From positions 372,001 to 436,000 of the forward strand of contig NZ_CAUPIY010000001.1 in assembly GCF_963511525.1 (NCBI RefSeq): a DNA stretch of 64,000 nt, written 5' to 3'. The position numbers were made by a program, and so were the translations under genes. Every line of letters starts with the position of its first letter. Within the stretch, counting starts at the first letter, position 1. The notes below the pieces were generated by a model, which searched no databases, was not told where the DNA came from, and saw only the letters and a list, made by a program, of their open reading frames with translations. The stretch is from Mobiluncus sp963511525. GTDB taxonomy: Bacteria; Actinomycetota; Actinomycetes; Actinomycetales; Actinomycetaceae. Of the stretch, positions 51,925 to 61,645 are shown in pieces.

Positions 51925-53060
51925 TGCAATACCTCCTTAAGGGCGGAAAGAAACACCTCAGTTTCCTCCTCGGTGCCCACGCTGGCTCGCAGCCAGCCAT
52001 CGGGGCCGACTACGCGAATCAACACGCCGCGGTCAAGCAAATCTTGCCAGACTTTTTGGCGGTCGCTGAACTTTCCAAAGAAAACAAAGTTCGTATCCGA
52101 TTCTGCCACGCTCAACCCCATTTCTCGCAGGGTTTGCACCATCTGGTCGCGAGTGTGGCGCATTTTGTCCACCTGGGCTTGCAGTAAATCTGACTGGGAT
52201 AGCGCCGCCAGAGCTGCCGCCTGGGTCAGAGCCGACAGGTGATAGGGCAATCGCACCAGCATGAGCTGGGAAATAATCTGGGGATGAGCCGCCAGGTACC
52301 CCAACCGCAAACCGGCCATCGCGAAAGCCTTGGACATGGTTCTGGACACCACCAGGTGTTGGTGCGCCGCCAACAGTTCCAGTGCGGAAGGCACCCCGTC
52401 ACGGCGAAACTCGCCGTAGGCTTCGTCAATGACCACCAGGGTCGCGCTCCCCTGCGGCCCGCTGGTGCGGGTAAAATTCAGGATTTCAGCCACGTCCGCG
52501 GAGCTCAGGTGGGTTCCCGTGGGATTGTTGGGGGAAGCCAGCACCAGCAGCGCCGGGTGTGCACGGTCTACGGCTTTCCTCAACGCAGCCACGTCCACGG
52601 AGAAATCCTCTCGCCGCGGCACGTCCAGCAACTCGGTCAGGGTGTTGCGGGCATATTCGGGATACATCGAGTACGTGGGTGAGGACGACAGCGCCGGATG
52701 TCCCGGCCCCCCAAAAGCGCTGAACAAATGATGCATGACCTCGTTGGAGCCATTGGCGGCCCACAACCATTCTGGAGCCACCCGCACTCCAGATTCCCGC
52801 TCCAGATAGTCGCTCAAGGCAAGGCGTAGAGCCGGAAAATCCCGGTCGGGATAACGATTCAGGCTGCCCGCCGCCTCGTGCACTGCCGCGGTAATCGCCT
52901 CTACCACCGGAGCCGGCACCGGATAGGGGTTTTCGTTCACATTGATGGCCACCGGTACCTGCAGCTGGGGCGCCCCGTAGGGTTCGAGCCCTGCCAAGTC
53001 CTCGCGCAAGGGCAGTTGCATGGAGCCTTCCGGCGTGACGATGGCGTCTGTTGGGCTCAT
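51921..53060 (-). CDS. hisC: Histidinol-phosphate aminotransferase
   Basis: A 379-residue PLP fold-type I aminotransferase. The PLP Lys is in SRTMSKAFAMAGLRLGY; SPNNPTGTHLS and VIDEAYGEF are the cofactor-contact segments. It makes histidinol phosphate from imidazole acetol phosphate and glutamate. It abuts hisD and overlaps hisB, indicating one operon. Confidence 0.95.
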   Translation of the reverse strand: MSPTDAIVTPEGSMQLPLREDLAGLEPYGAPQLQVPVAINVNENPYPVPAPVVEAITAAVHEAAGSLNRYPDRDFPALRLALSDYLERESGVRVAPEWLWAANGSNEVMHHLFSAFGGPGHPALSSSPTYSMYPEYARNTLTELLDVPRREDFSVDVAALRKAVDRAHPALLVLASPNNPTGTHLSSADVAEILNFTRTSGPQGSATLVVIDEAYGEFRRDGVPSALELLAAHQHLVVSRTMSKAFAMAGLRLGYLAAHPQIISQLMLVRLPYHLSALTQAAALAALSQSDLLQAQVDKMRHTRDQMVQTLREMGLSVAESDTNFVFFGKFSDRQKVWQDLLDRGVLIRVVGPDGWLRASVGTEEETEVFLSALKEVLQ

Positions 53061-54392
53061 TTACTTGCCTTCCCGACGTGCCAGCAGGGATGCTCCGTGG
53101 CCTTCCAGGTCCTCGGCATGGCTGAATACCACCAGGCGGTCGGTCAGCGCGTCCGCGGCCTGTTGGGTGTATTCAATCTGTTGCACGGACTTCAGGAATG
53201 CCATCACGTTCAGGCCCGAAGCGTGGGAGGCGGTGCCTCCGGTGGGCAAGACGTGGTTGGAGCCTGCCAGGTAGTCCCCCAGCGGCACCGGGGTGTAGTC
53301 GCCGACAAAGATCGCCCCCGCATTGTGAATTTTTGCTGCCACTTCGCGGGCACCAGCGGTTTGAATTTCGAGGTGTTCAGCTCCGTAAGCGTTAGCCACG
53401 GCAATGGATTGTTCGATATCTCGAGTGAGGATAGCGCCCGACTGCGGCCCGGATAGGGCGGTGGCGATGCGTTCGTGATGGTCGCGTTGGGGAACTTGAC
53501 GCTCCAGTTCTGCTCTCACCTGAGTCACAAGGTCGGTCGAGTCGGTAATGAGGACCGAGGCGGCGACCGGGTCGTGCTCGGCTTGGCTGATTAGATCCGC
53601 AGCGACAAATTTCGGCGTGGCGCTGCTATCAGCAATTATGGCAATCTCGGTAGTGCCGGCTTCCGCGTCGATACCGCAGACGCTGGACACCACACGTTTC
53701 GCGGCCGCAACATAGATATTGCCCGGACCGGTAACGACGTCCACAGGCTCCACCAAAACCTGACCGTCGTCTGGCGTTTCGCCCTTGGCGCCGTAAGCAA
53801 ACGCACCAATCGCTCCGGCCCCGCCCATGGCATAGACTTCGTTCACGCCCAGTAAGGCGCAGGTCGCCAGCACGGTGGGGTGTACCGAGCCATCGAAAGC
53901 CTGCTGCGCCGGAGAGGCCAAAGCAATCTGGCTCACCCCCGCCACTTGTGCCGCCACCACGTTCATGATGACCGAGCTGGGATAGACCGCGAGCCCGCCC
54001 GGAACGTACAGGCCCACGCGCCGCACCGGAATCCAGCGTTGTGTAACGGTGCCGCCGGGAATAATTTCGGTAACGACCGGGCGAGGCAGCTGCGCCTCGT
54101 GACCTTTCCGGTTATTAGCAATGGACGTTTCAATCGCCTCGCGCAGCCCCGGATCCAGTTCCTGTAAAGCTCGCTCAATTTCAGCCGTCGGGACCCGCAA
54201 CAGGCGCGGTCGCACCCGGTCAAACTGCTCGGCTTGGTCACGCAAGGCCTTAGCACCTTCGCGGCGCACCGCATCGATTAGGGGCGCTACCGCCTCCACA
54301 GCCCGCTCGACATTGAGAGCCGCCCGCGGCAGCCGCTCACGTAGCACCGCGGCATCTACGTTTTCTTTTGAAAAATCCAATACGTTGAACAC
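53061..54392 (-). CDS. hisD: Histidinol dehydrogenase
   Basis: A zinc- and NAD-dependent enzyme performing the last two steps of histidine synthesis. The signature region EVYAMGGAGAIGAFAYG, followed by VTGPGNIYVAAAKR, and SQAEHDP are present. I chose GTG 54392 (VFNVLDFSKENV), which matches family N-termini; the frame is open to a TTG at 54437, adding 15 residues. The product is 443 residues, normal length. It is the first gene of the hisDCB-x-hisH set and stands downstream of dnaE. Confidence 0.93.
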   Translation of the reverse strand: MFNVLDFSKENVDAAVLRERLPRAALNVERAVEAVAPLIDAVRREGAKALRDQAEQFDRVRPRLLRVPTAEIERALQELDPGLREAIETSIANNRKGHEAQLPRPVVTEIIPGGTVTQRWIPVRRVGLYVPGGLAVYPSSVIMNVVAAQVAGVSQIALASPAQQAFDGSVHPTVLATCALLGVNEVYAMGGAGAIGAFAYGAKGETPDDGQVLVEPVDVVTGPGNIYVAAAKRVVSSVCGIDAEAGTTEIAIIADSSATPKFVAADLISQAEHDPVAASVLITDSTDLVTQVRAELERQVPQRDHHERIATALSGPQSGAILTRDIEQSIAVANAYGAEHLEIQTAGAREVAAKIHNAGAIFVGDYTPVPLGDYLAGSNHVLPTGGTASHASGLNVMAFLKSVQQIEYTQQAADALTDRLVVFSHAEDLEGHGASLLARREGK

Positions 54393-54509
54393 GGTATTTA
54401 TCTTAACAGCTAACTGACCAGCCCGGAAACCCCGCAAACCCGGTGCGTCAAGCAGACCCGGCTGGTGAAACGGTGAGGGACTACCGGGACAACCCGCAGC
54501 GCGAAACGG

Positions 54510-57500
54510 CTAGCTGCCGGTGTCGAACAGGGTGGCCTCCGGGGATTCTGGAGGCACGGGGGGATTCGGGTCCAGCTCGGCCAGTTCGGCGGCCGCGGTG
54601 GATTCTAAGGGGTTAGTTCCCGGAGTGATAATCGAGTCATATCCCAGCATGGCGCGCAGCTCGCCTAAGAAATCCGGGCCGGCGTTAACCAGGCGTTCGG
54701 GACCCAAGTCCAGAACCTGTAGCTCCCCTTGCTCCAAAATATGCAGACGCACGGGAGCCTGGCCGGGGAAACGCTCCAGCAGGGCCCCAAAAGCACGCAT
54801 ATTCTCTGTCGTACAGCGCTCAGCGGGTAGCAATAAATCAACTTCGTCCAAGTGATCCAGATGTAGCGATAAGTTCGGCACGCTCAGGTCGCTGGCGTAA
54901 ATCGAAACGGATTCATCCTCACGGCGCAGCCGTCCACCGACCACCACGATATTGTCTTGGACCAGGTCAGCGGCAATGTTTTCGTAGGTTTTCGCAAAGA
55001 ACAGCACTTCCACAGAGCCGGTCATGTCCTCGATTTTCGCAATCGCCCACTGCTGGCCGGAACGTTTGGAAATTTTTACGTTAACCGCTGTCACCAAACC
55101 GGCAATTTTGACCGGGGAATCATTGTCTTTGCCTTCGTCCGAGGTCAAATCCACGATATGGTCCTCAGCCAGGCCTTCCAACACCCGTTTCATCCCCGAG
55201 AGCGGGTGGTCCGAAACATACATTCCCAACATTTCACGTTCAAACGCGAGCAGTTCGTTCTTGGGCCACTCCGGGAGATCGGGAATATCGATGCTGGCTG
55301 AACCCAGCAAATCATCCTCTGCCTCGGCCCCATCCATCTCTAGGGCCGCGAACAGGTCGAACTGCCCATTGGACTCTTGACGTTTCGTGGACACCACCGC
55401 TTCCACTGCCTGTTCATGAATCACGGTAAGGGCGCGGCGCGAAGCCCCGAAAGCGTCAAATGCTCCGGCCTTAATGAGTGAACCGATGGTGCGTTTGTTG
55501 CAGACTTCCGCCGGAACTTTTTTCAGGAAGTCGGAAAAGGACGTGTAGGCACCTTTTTCCTGCCGCGCCTTGATGATTTCCGCCACCACGTTTTCTCCGA
55601 CGTTGCGAATCGAGGCCAGTCCAAAACGAATGTCGTTTCCGTCAGGTGCAAAAGCCCCATAGGACTGGTTCACGTCAGGAGGCAAGACCCGAATCCCCAT
55701 GCGACGCACCTCGTTCAAATACATCCCCAGCTTGTCTTTATCCGTCTGGGTAGTCAGCACGGCCGCCATATATTCGGTCGGGAAGTTTGCCTTGAGATAG
55801 GCAGTCCAGTACGCAATCAGCCCGTAAGCGGCTGAGTGAGACTTGTTGAACGCATAGTCGGCGAAAGGCACCAGGATATCCCACAGGGTTTTACAGCAAT
55901 CCTCGGAGTAGCCGTTAGCAATCATCCCATCGTGGAATTTCACGTACTGTTCGGCCAGGACGTCTTTCTTCTTTTTCCCCATGGCTTTACGCAAAATATC
56001 GGCCTGCCCCAGTGTGAACCCGGCGACCTTTTGGGCGATAGCCATGACCTGTTCCTGATAGATAATCAGGCCGTAGGTGTAGCCCAGGATATCTTTCAGC
56101 GGTTCTTCCAGCTCACGATGAATCGGCTCAATCTTTTGCAGACCGTTTTTCCGAAATGCATAGTTCGTGTGGGAATTCGCCCCCATCGGTCCGGGTCGAT
56201 ACAGTGCCACCAAAGCGGAAATATCATCGAACTCGGTAGGCCGCAGCTGCTTCAGCAAGGTGCGCATCCCCCCGCCATCGAGCTGGAACACCCCCAAAGT
56301 CTCGCCCGTGGACAGCATTTCATAAGTCGTTTTGTCATCAACTTCCAAACGCTCAAGGTCGGGTGGGGTTTTCCCGTTAATCTTAATGTTGTCCAGGGCA
56401 TCGGAAATAATGGTGAGGTTCTTTAGCCCCAGGAAGTCCATCTTTAGCAGACCCAGGTGCTCACAAGTCGGGTAGTCGAACTGGGTAATCATGGCTCCGT
56501 CTTGCGGGCGTTTCATCATCGGAATGACGTCGGTCAAGGTTTCCCGCGACATGATGACCGCACACGCGTGGACCCCCCACTGGCGCACCATGCCCTCCAC
56601 GCCGGCTGCCAGGTCAAAAATTTGGCGGTTAAAGGGATCTTCAGCCACGACTTTGCGGAATTCTTCTGCCTCTTTGTAGCGGGGATGCTGCGAATCGTAC
56701 ATGCCGGACAACGGGATGTCTTTACCCATGACCGCCGGCGGCATCGCCTTGGTGAGCTTTTCACCTTTTGAGAAATCCGCGCCCGAAATGCGTGCCGCGT
56801 CCTTAAGGGCTTGTTTTGATTTAATCGTGCCGTAGGTCACGACCTGGGACACTTTGTCCTTGCCGTATTTGCGGGTCACGTAGTCAATCACATCTTGACG
56901 GCGACGATCGTCGAAATCCACGTCGATATCCGGCATGGACACCCGCTCCGGATTAAGGAACCGTTCAAACAACAGCCCGTGCTTGATGGGGTCCAAATCC
57001 GTGATACGCATGGCGTAGGCGACCATGGAGCCAGCGCCGGAGCCGCGCCCCGGTCCGACACGAATTCCGTTGTCCTTCGCCCATTGGATGTAGTCCGAAA
57101 CAATCAGGAAGTAGGAGGGGAATCCCATTTGGATAATAATCTCAACCTCGTAGTCGGCGCGTTTGCGGACTTCCTCGGAGACACCGTTCGGGAACCGATA
57201 CTGTAAACCACGTTCGACTTCCTTAATGAACCAGGATACTTCGTCTTCTCCAGCTGGCACCGGGAAAACCGGCATGAAGGTGCCTTCCTTCACGTCTGGG
57301 AATTCAACATTGCACTGCTCGGCAATCAACAGGGTATTGTCCAGAGCCTCGGGGATTTCCGCAAACAGTTCGTGCATTTCTTCGCTGGGTCGCAGATAAT
57401 AATCCGTGCCGTCAAAGCGGAATCGATCCGGGTTGGACAGCCGATCTCCGGAGTTGATGCACAGCATCGCGTCTTGAATTTCCCGGTCTTCCTTATAGAC

Positions 57501-58184
57501 ATAGTGAGAGTCATTGGTAGCGATGACAGGTGCATTGATTTCCCGAGCTAAGCGCAGCAAGTCTTTGCGTACGCGGTTTTCGATGGATAGACCGTGATCC
57601 ATCAGCTCCACATAAAAATTGTCTTTGCCAAAGATGTCCTGCAGTTCCCCGGCAGCCCGCCGGGCCTCCTGGTACTGCCCCAACCGCAACCGGGTCTGGA
57701 CCTCCCCGGAGGGACAGCCTGCCGTGCCAATGAGCCCCTCGTGATAGCGCTCCAACAGTTCCCGGTCAGCCCGCGGCCATTTTCCCATCTGTCCGTCCAG
57801 GGAGGCGTACGAGCCCAGCCGGAACAGGTTGTGCATTCCCTCGGTAGTTTGGGACAACAGCGTCATATGCGTATAGGCACCCCGAGCAGACACGTCATCA
57901 CCGGCCTTTTGCTGCTCCAAAGTCCCCCACTGCACTTTCGTGGTGTCGAAACGCGAAGTTCCCGGAGTGACATAGGCTTCCAAGCCGATAATGGGTTTAA
58001 TCCCGGCATCATGACATTCTTGATAAAACTCAAAAGCCCCGAACAGGTAACCATGATCGGTGATCGCCACGGCCTTTTGCTGGTTTTCTACCGCTTTGGC
58101 GACCAGCCGCTTAATCTTTGCCGCCCCATCCAAAATCGAGTAGTCAGTGTGGACATGAAGATGGACGAAATCGGATTTGGGCAT
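54510..58184 (-). CDS. dnaE: DNA polymerase III alpha subunit
   Basis: A replicative polymerase of 1224 residues. The PHP domain opens with LHVHTDYSILDGA. The polymerase core has GRGSGAGSMVAYAM and the catalytic Asp pair in PDIDVDFDDRRRQDV. An HhH region (residues 820-880) and an OB domain (KIAGLVTAVNVKISKRSGQ) follow. It is a single, intact copy of the DnaE1 type. It lies between rluD and hisD, the common actinobacterial place. Confidence 0.97.
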   Translation of the reverse strand: MPKSDFVHLHVHTDYSILDGAAKIKRLVAKAVENQQKAVAITDHGYLFGAFEFYQECHDAGIKPIIGLEAYVTPGTSRFDTTKVQWGTLEQQKAGDDVSARGAYTHMTLLSQTTEGMHNLFRLGSYASLDGQMGKWPRADRELLERYHEGLIGTAGCPSGEVQTRLRLGQYQEARRAAGELQDIFGKDNFYVELMDHGLSIENRVRKDLLRLAREINAPVIATNDSHYVYKEDREIQDAMLCINSGDRLSNPDRFRFDGTDYYLRPSEEMHELFAEIPEALDNTLLIAEQCNVEFPDVKEGTFMPVFPVPAGEDEVSWFIKEVERGLQYRFPNGVSEEVRKRADYEVEIIIQMGFPSYFLIVSDYIQWAKDNGIRVGPGRGSGAGSMVAYAMRITDLDPIKHGLLFERFLNPERVSMPDIDVDFDDRRRQDVIDYVTRKYGKDKVSQVVTYGTIKSKQALKDAARISGADFSKGEKLTKAMPPAVMGKDIPLSGMYDSQHPRYKEAEEFRKVVAEDPFNRQIFDLAAGVEGMVRQWGVHACAVIMSRETLTDVIPMMKRPQDGAMITQFDYPTCEHLGLLKMDFLGLKNLTIISDALDNIKINGKTPPDLERLEVDDKTTYEMLSTGETLGVFQLDGGGMRTLLKQLRPTEFDDISALVALYRPGPMGANSHTNYAFRKNGLQKIEPIHRELEEPLKDILGYTYGLIIYQEQVMAIAQKVAGFTLGQADILRKAMGKKKKDVLAEQYVKFHDGMIANGYSEDCCKTLWDILVPFADYAFNKSHSAAYGLIAYWTAYLKANFPTEYMAAVLTTQTDKDKLGMYLNEVRRMGIRVLPPDVNQSYGAFAPDGNDIRFGLASIRNVGENVVAEIIKARQEKGAYTSFSDFLKKVPAEVCNKRTIGSLIKAGAFDAFGASRRALTVIHEQAVEAVVSTKRQESNGQFDLFAALEMDGAEAEDDLLGSASIDIPDLPEWPKNELLAFEREMLGMYVSDHPLSGMKRVLEGLAEDHIVDLTSDEGKDNDSPVKIAGLVTAVNVKISKRSGQQWAIAKIEDMTGSVEVLFFAKTYENIAADLVQDNIVVVGGRLRREDESVSIYASDLSVPNLSLHLDHLDEVDLLLPAERCTTENMRAFGALLERFPGQAPVRLHILEQGELQVLDLGPERLVNAGPDFLGELRAMLGYDSIITPGTNPLESTAAAELAELDPNPPVPPESPEATLFDTGS

Positions 58185-58270
58185 GGGTTAATCCTAGTCG
58201 ATTTTTGCTTAGTGAAGCTCCGCAGCCCTAGTCTCCCAGGTGGGGACGCGAGTCGAGATTTTCAGCCCTA

Positions 58271-59185
58271 CTATTGACGCAAAAGCTCTAAAGCCGCCGC
58301 TAAATCAGCTGGTAGCGGAGCCTGCACCGCGACTTCCAGCCCGGTTCGCGGGTGTTTAAACGCCAGCCGACTGGCATGCAGCCATTGCCGCTCCAGTCCC
58401 AGCCGAGCCGCCGTTTTCCGATCCGCTCCATATTCTGTATCACCTACCAAGGGGTGCCCGATAGCCGCGAGATGCACGCGAATCTGGTGGGTACGTCCCG
58501 TCTCCAGCTGGACTTTCAACAAAGTTGCTCCCGAAAGTTCCTCGGTGACGTCGTAGTGCGTCACCGCGGGCTTTCCACCGGACACCACCGCCATCTTAAA
58601 CTCACGCCCCGGCGCCCGTCCGATGGGGGCATCAATAGTTCCTACTGGGGGTTTTACCCTTCCCGTAGCTAGGGCGGTATAAATTTTTTCGACCCGGTGG
58701 TAGCGAAACTCGTTTTTCAGTTTGCCGTAGGCGAGTTCCGATTTTGCGACCACCATCGCTCCCGATGTTCCCGCGTCTAAACGATGCACGATACCTTCGC
58801 GTTCCACCGGACCGGAAGTTGACACCGGAATCCCGGCAGCACGCAGCGCCCCAACTACCGTAGGCCCCTCCCAACCGGGGCCGGTGTGAGCGGCGACCCC
58901 GGCCGGCTTGTCCACCACCACCAAATCATCATCGGCATATAAAATTCCCAAGTTTTCCACGCGGGTGACTTCGGGAACATAGCCGGTAGGTTCGGGAATT
59001 TCGATTTCCAACAGACTTCCCGGGGTCAGTTGATCGGATTTTTTCAGAGTCTCGCCGTTTTGCGTGGCCGCTCCCGATTCCAACAGAGTTCCCGCTTTTG
59101 CTCGTGACAGCCCCAAAAGCCGCGACAATCCCACGTCAGCGCGAAGCCCCGCAAGTCCCTCCGGTACCGGCAACAAACGACTCAC
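58271..59185 (-). CDS. rluD: 23S rRNA pseudouridine synthase, RluD type
   Basis: A 304-residue enzyme: an N-terminal S4 RNA-binding domain (GLSRLLGLSRAKAGTLLESG) and the RluA-family catalytic core with Asp in HRLDAGTSGAMVVAK. RTHQIRVHLAAIGHPLVGD is a second family hallmark. It makes pseudouridine in 23S rRNA helix 69 in model species; specificity here is inferred. Its start overlaps the lspA stop by one base. Confidence 0.92.
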   Translation of the reverse strand: MSRLLPVPEGLAGLRADVGLSRLLGLSRAKAGTLLESGAATQNGETLKKSDQLTPGSLLEIEIPEPTGYVPEVTRVENLGILYADDDLVVVDKPAGVAAHTGPGWEGPTVVGALRAAGIPVSTSGPVEREGIVHRLDAGTSGAMVVAKSELAYGKLKNEFRYHRVEKIYTALATGRVKPPVGTIDAPIGRAPGREFKMAVVSGGKPAVTHYDVTEELSGATLLKVQLETGRTHQIRVHLAAIGHPLVGDTEYGADRKTAARLGLERQWLHASRLAFKHPRTGLEVAVQAPLPADLAAALELLRQ

Positions 59186-59778
59186 TAATCTTTATCCTTT
59201 TCGAGACCATCCTGATCTGTACCCTCTTCGGCGCACCTCGGTTTGGGTTCGGATTGAGGAGTGGCGAACAGCGGTACGCCGCGAACCAGCAAAACGAAGA
59301 CTACCGCTACCCCAACAACTACGAAAATGTCAGCCACATTGCCGACGAACCAACCGAAGTAATCGATAAAGTCAACGACCTCTCCGGTACCCCATGTCGG
59401 ACCTTGGAACCTATCTACCAGGTTCGCCAGTCCCCCTCCCGACACAACCGCCAAGGTGTAAGCCCACATCCGGCTGTGTGTCGAGAAAGACAACACAGTC
59501 AATATAAACACCAATATCAAGCTAAATATGGTCACGACCAGGGTCTGGCCCTGACCAATAGACAAAGCGGCACCGGGGTTGTGAGTGAGGTGCAGTGTCA
59601 CGTATGAGCCCAGCAGAGGCTGCGGCTCTGTACCGGCAACCAGGAAACGCTGGGCCAGACGTTTCGTCATCTGGTCGATGCCGCCCACCACCACCATGAT
59701 TAAAAGCACCATCAGCCAGCGGGAGAAACGGTGGGGATCTCCCGTCGGCTGATGACTAAAGATGGATTTGAACGACAA
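59185..59778 (-). CDS. lspA: Lipoprotein signal peptidase II
   Basis: A membrane aspartic protease of 197 residues that removes signal peptides from lipoproteins. It has four hydrophobic segments. The catalytic Asp residues are in GGGLANLVDRF and GNVADIFVVVG; GGIDQMTKRLAQ and THNPGAALSIG are the other conserved boxes. Substrates in this window would include the lipoproteins at 46948-48018 and 63371-64000. The gene overlaps rluD and starts 1 base after the divIVA stop. Confidence 0.95.
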   Translation of the reverse strand: MSFKSIFSHQPTGDPHRFSRWLMVLLIMVVVGGIDQMTKRLAQRFLVAGTEPQPLLGSYVTLHLTHNPGAALSIGQGQTLVVTIFSLILVFILTVLSFSTHSRMWAYTLAVVSGGGLANLVDRFQGPTWGTGEVVDFIDYFGWFVGNVADIFVVVGVAVVFVLLVRGVPLFATPQSEPKPRCAEEGTDQDGLEKDKD

Positions 59779-59779
59779 C

Positions 59780-60367
59780 TTAGTTGGTCGGTGCGGAACT
59801 CGCCAAGTCCGAAAGAATGCCTTCCAAGAACGAACTCATCTTGGCGCGATACTCGGATTCAAAAGTCTTGAGCTCTTCAATCTTGCGCTCCAACATGCCG
59901 CGTTCTTGTTCCAACTGCGCCAGGACGCGGGAATGCTCTTGCTCTGCCTCGGCAATAATACGATCGGCTTCGACGCGAGCATCGGCAATGATTTCTTCGC
60001 CCTTCTTTTGGCCGTCTTGCACGTATTCGTCGTGCAGACGTTGCGCCATATCCAGCATGGAGACCGCAGAAGTCGACTCGGGGGCCTCTGCAGTAGCCGG
60101 AGCAGATTCCACCACCGGGGTAGGTTCGGGAGTGGCCGGCTCGGGAACTGCTTCTGCCGCTGGCGCCACACCGCTGCTCAGTTCGGCAATCTTGCGGTTT
60201 GCTTCATCCAGCTCGGCCCGGAGCGCATCACGCTCTTTGGTCAGGGTATCGAGGGTATTCACCACCTCGTCCAAGAAATCGTCCACTTCATCCTGGTCAT
60301 AGCCTTCGCGGAATTTCGTGGGCTGAAACTTCTTGTTGACGATGTCATCTGTGGTGAGCAACGCCAT
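59780..60367 (-). CDS. divIVA: DivIVA/Wag31 polar growth protein
   Basis: A 195-residue coiled-coil protein. The N-terminal membrane-binding domain is MALLTTDDIVNKKFQ with REGYDQDEVDDFLDEVV; a Pro/Ala/Glu linker (about 65-115) and a long coiled coil follow. It marks curved membrane at poles and septa in actinobacteria and recruits the wall-synthesis machinery. The start is set by the conserved MALLTTDDI; the frame extends upstream without family similarity. It belongs to the ftsZ-sepF-yggT-divIVA-lspA order. Confidence 0.95.
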   Translation of the reverse strand: MALLTTDDIVNKKFQPTKFREGYDQDEVDDFLDEVVNTLDTLTKERDALRAELDEANRKIAELSSGVAPAAEAVPEPATPEPTPVVESAPATAEAPESTSAVSMLDMAQRLHDEYVQDGQKKGEEIIADARVEADRIIAEAEQEHSRVLAQLEQERGMLERKIEELKTFESEYRAKMSSFLEGILSDLASSAPTN

Positions 60368-60557
60368 ATTCGTCACCTCGTCCGTATCAGGGGGCTTGCG
60401 CCCCGATTTCCAAAACCTTTTGGGCATTCGCACGTTTTGTACAAAAGACATTGTTACACATTTTTTGTTACTTGTGTGAATACTGAGGTTTAAAACTTAC
60501 TCCGAAAGAGGGGAAATTTGCTAATTGCCCAGAGCGATGAAAATGGAAAAACGGCGT

Positions 60558-60863
60558 CTAAACCATAAAAGTGAGCCTGACCACCAACCATTGCAATCCG
60601 AACAGGAGGATGAAGAACACTAAAAACCCCATGTCAAGCGCCAATCCGCCGATACGAAGCGGAGGTATCAAACGCCCAAAAAAGCGTACCGGTGGATCTG
60701 TCAAGGCATAAATCAAGTTAGCCAACACCAAAATAATTCCCCGGGGGCGCCAATCTCTAGCCAAAATCTGGACCCAGTCCAGAACTACCCTCAGAACCAG
60801 GATGAAAACATAGACGTTTATCACGTAGTAAATAACCAAGCCGATGAGTCGTACCATATCCAC
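60558..60863 (-). CDS. YggT-family membrane protein
   Basis: A 101-residue membrane protein with two helix pairs: VRLIGLVIYYVINVYVFIL and the family motif LTDPPVRFFGRLIPPLRIG. YggT proteins are small, integral and often encoded with sepF and divIVA; a link with division or osmotic response is proposed but not settled. It stands between sepF and divIVA as usual. Confidence 0.9.
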   Translation of the reverse strand: MDMVRLIGLVIYYVINVYVFILVLRVVLDWVQILARDWRPRGIILVLANLIYALTDPPVRFFGRLIPPLRIGGLALDMGFLVFFILLFGLQWLVVRLTFMV

Positions 60864-60906
60864 GCAGACAATCCTACCTGACAGCGCTCGGCTAAACAGA
60901 CCAAGT

Positions 60907-60935
60907 TTCCCCCATCACTGGACGCGATGGGGGAA
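60907..60935 (-). terminator. Hairpin after sepF
   Basis: A 10-base-pair perfect stem, TTCCCCCATC at 60907-60916 with GATGGGGGAA at 60926-60935, and a 9-base loop, 25 bases after the sepF stop. The minus-strand sequence after it is only weakly T-rich, so it may attenuate yggT-divIVA rather than stop all transcription. Confidence 0.6.
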
Positions 60936-60960
60936 CCTCAGAATGGAAGGAAATTAGCAG

Positions 60961-61425
60961 TCACAAAGTCTGCAAAAGGGAGGCCGAGCGATTCGGACTA
61001 GCCTCGATAGTCTTAAGGTTCTGCGGGGAAAGCAGGAACACTCGGGTGCCAACTTCCTCAAAAGAACCGCGCAGACCGTAAGTCAAGCCGGAAGCAAAGT
61101 CCACCATGCGCTGTGCTTCCTTGGCGGAAAGATAAGCCAGATTGAGGATGACTGGCACATTGTCGCGCAGGTAGTCTCCTATTTCTTTGGCATCCGAGTA
61201 CGTGGTGGGCTTGGCCGTCTTAATCCGGTCAATAGTGCCGATTGGCGCCTCAGCAGGAGCGTCCGGGTGGGTGTGCGGAGCAGTTTCCGATTCGGTGGAA
61301 CCGGGAAATTCATGAAGCTCACCCAAAGGAGCTTCATCTTCGAGGAATTCCTCATCTTCGTAATCGTCGATGTCGGGTTCCCGCAAGCCGACCTTCTCTA
61401 AAACGTTACGCAGCGCCAGACCCAT
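60961..61425 (-). CDS. sepF: SepF, FtsZ membrane anchor
   Basis: A 154-residue protein with an amphipathic N-terminus (MGLALRNVLEKVG), an acidic linker and a C-terminal SepF domain (PTTYSDAKEIGDYL, VPVILNLAYLSAKEAQRMVDF, GTRVFLLSPQNL). In actinobacteria without FtsA, SepF ties FtsZ to the membrane. It follows ftsZ directly, without the ylmD and yggS genes that often lie between. Confidence 0.94.
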   Translation of the reverse strand: MGLALRNVLEKVGLREPDIDDYEDEEFLEDEAPLGELHEFPGSTESETAPHTHPDAPAEAPIGTIDRIKTAKPTTYSDAKEIGDYLRDNVPVILNLAYLSAKEAQRMVDFASGLTYGLRGSFEEVGTRVFLLSPQNLKTIEASPNRSASLLQTL

Positions 61426-61547
61426 AATTTCTCCCCTAGGTTTCGGTGTGATTTGGACAACTGGAATGAGACTATGCGAAGACCGGTGGTTTATTGGGGA
61501 ATTTTTACGGAGTGTCGCTAATCAGAGCGAAAAATTGCGAAAGCCGC

Positions 61548-61576
61548 CCCGTCGATGACTGTTAGTCAACGACGGG
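61548..61576 (-). terminator. Probable terminator after ftsZ
   Basis: An interrupted stem: CCCGTCG at 61548-61554 with CGACGGG at 61570-61576 and inner TGACT with AGTCA, around a single A-A mismatch and a 3-base loop. On the minus strand it is followed by a T-containing tract. It lies 70 bases after the ftsZ stop. Confidence 0.65.
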
Positions 61577-61645
61577 AACGGTTTCTTTTGGGAGAGAGGA
61601 AAAAGTTTCGAGCTGCGCCGGTATCGCCCCTGGAGCGCAGTGGAA

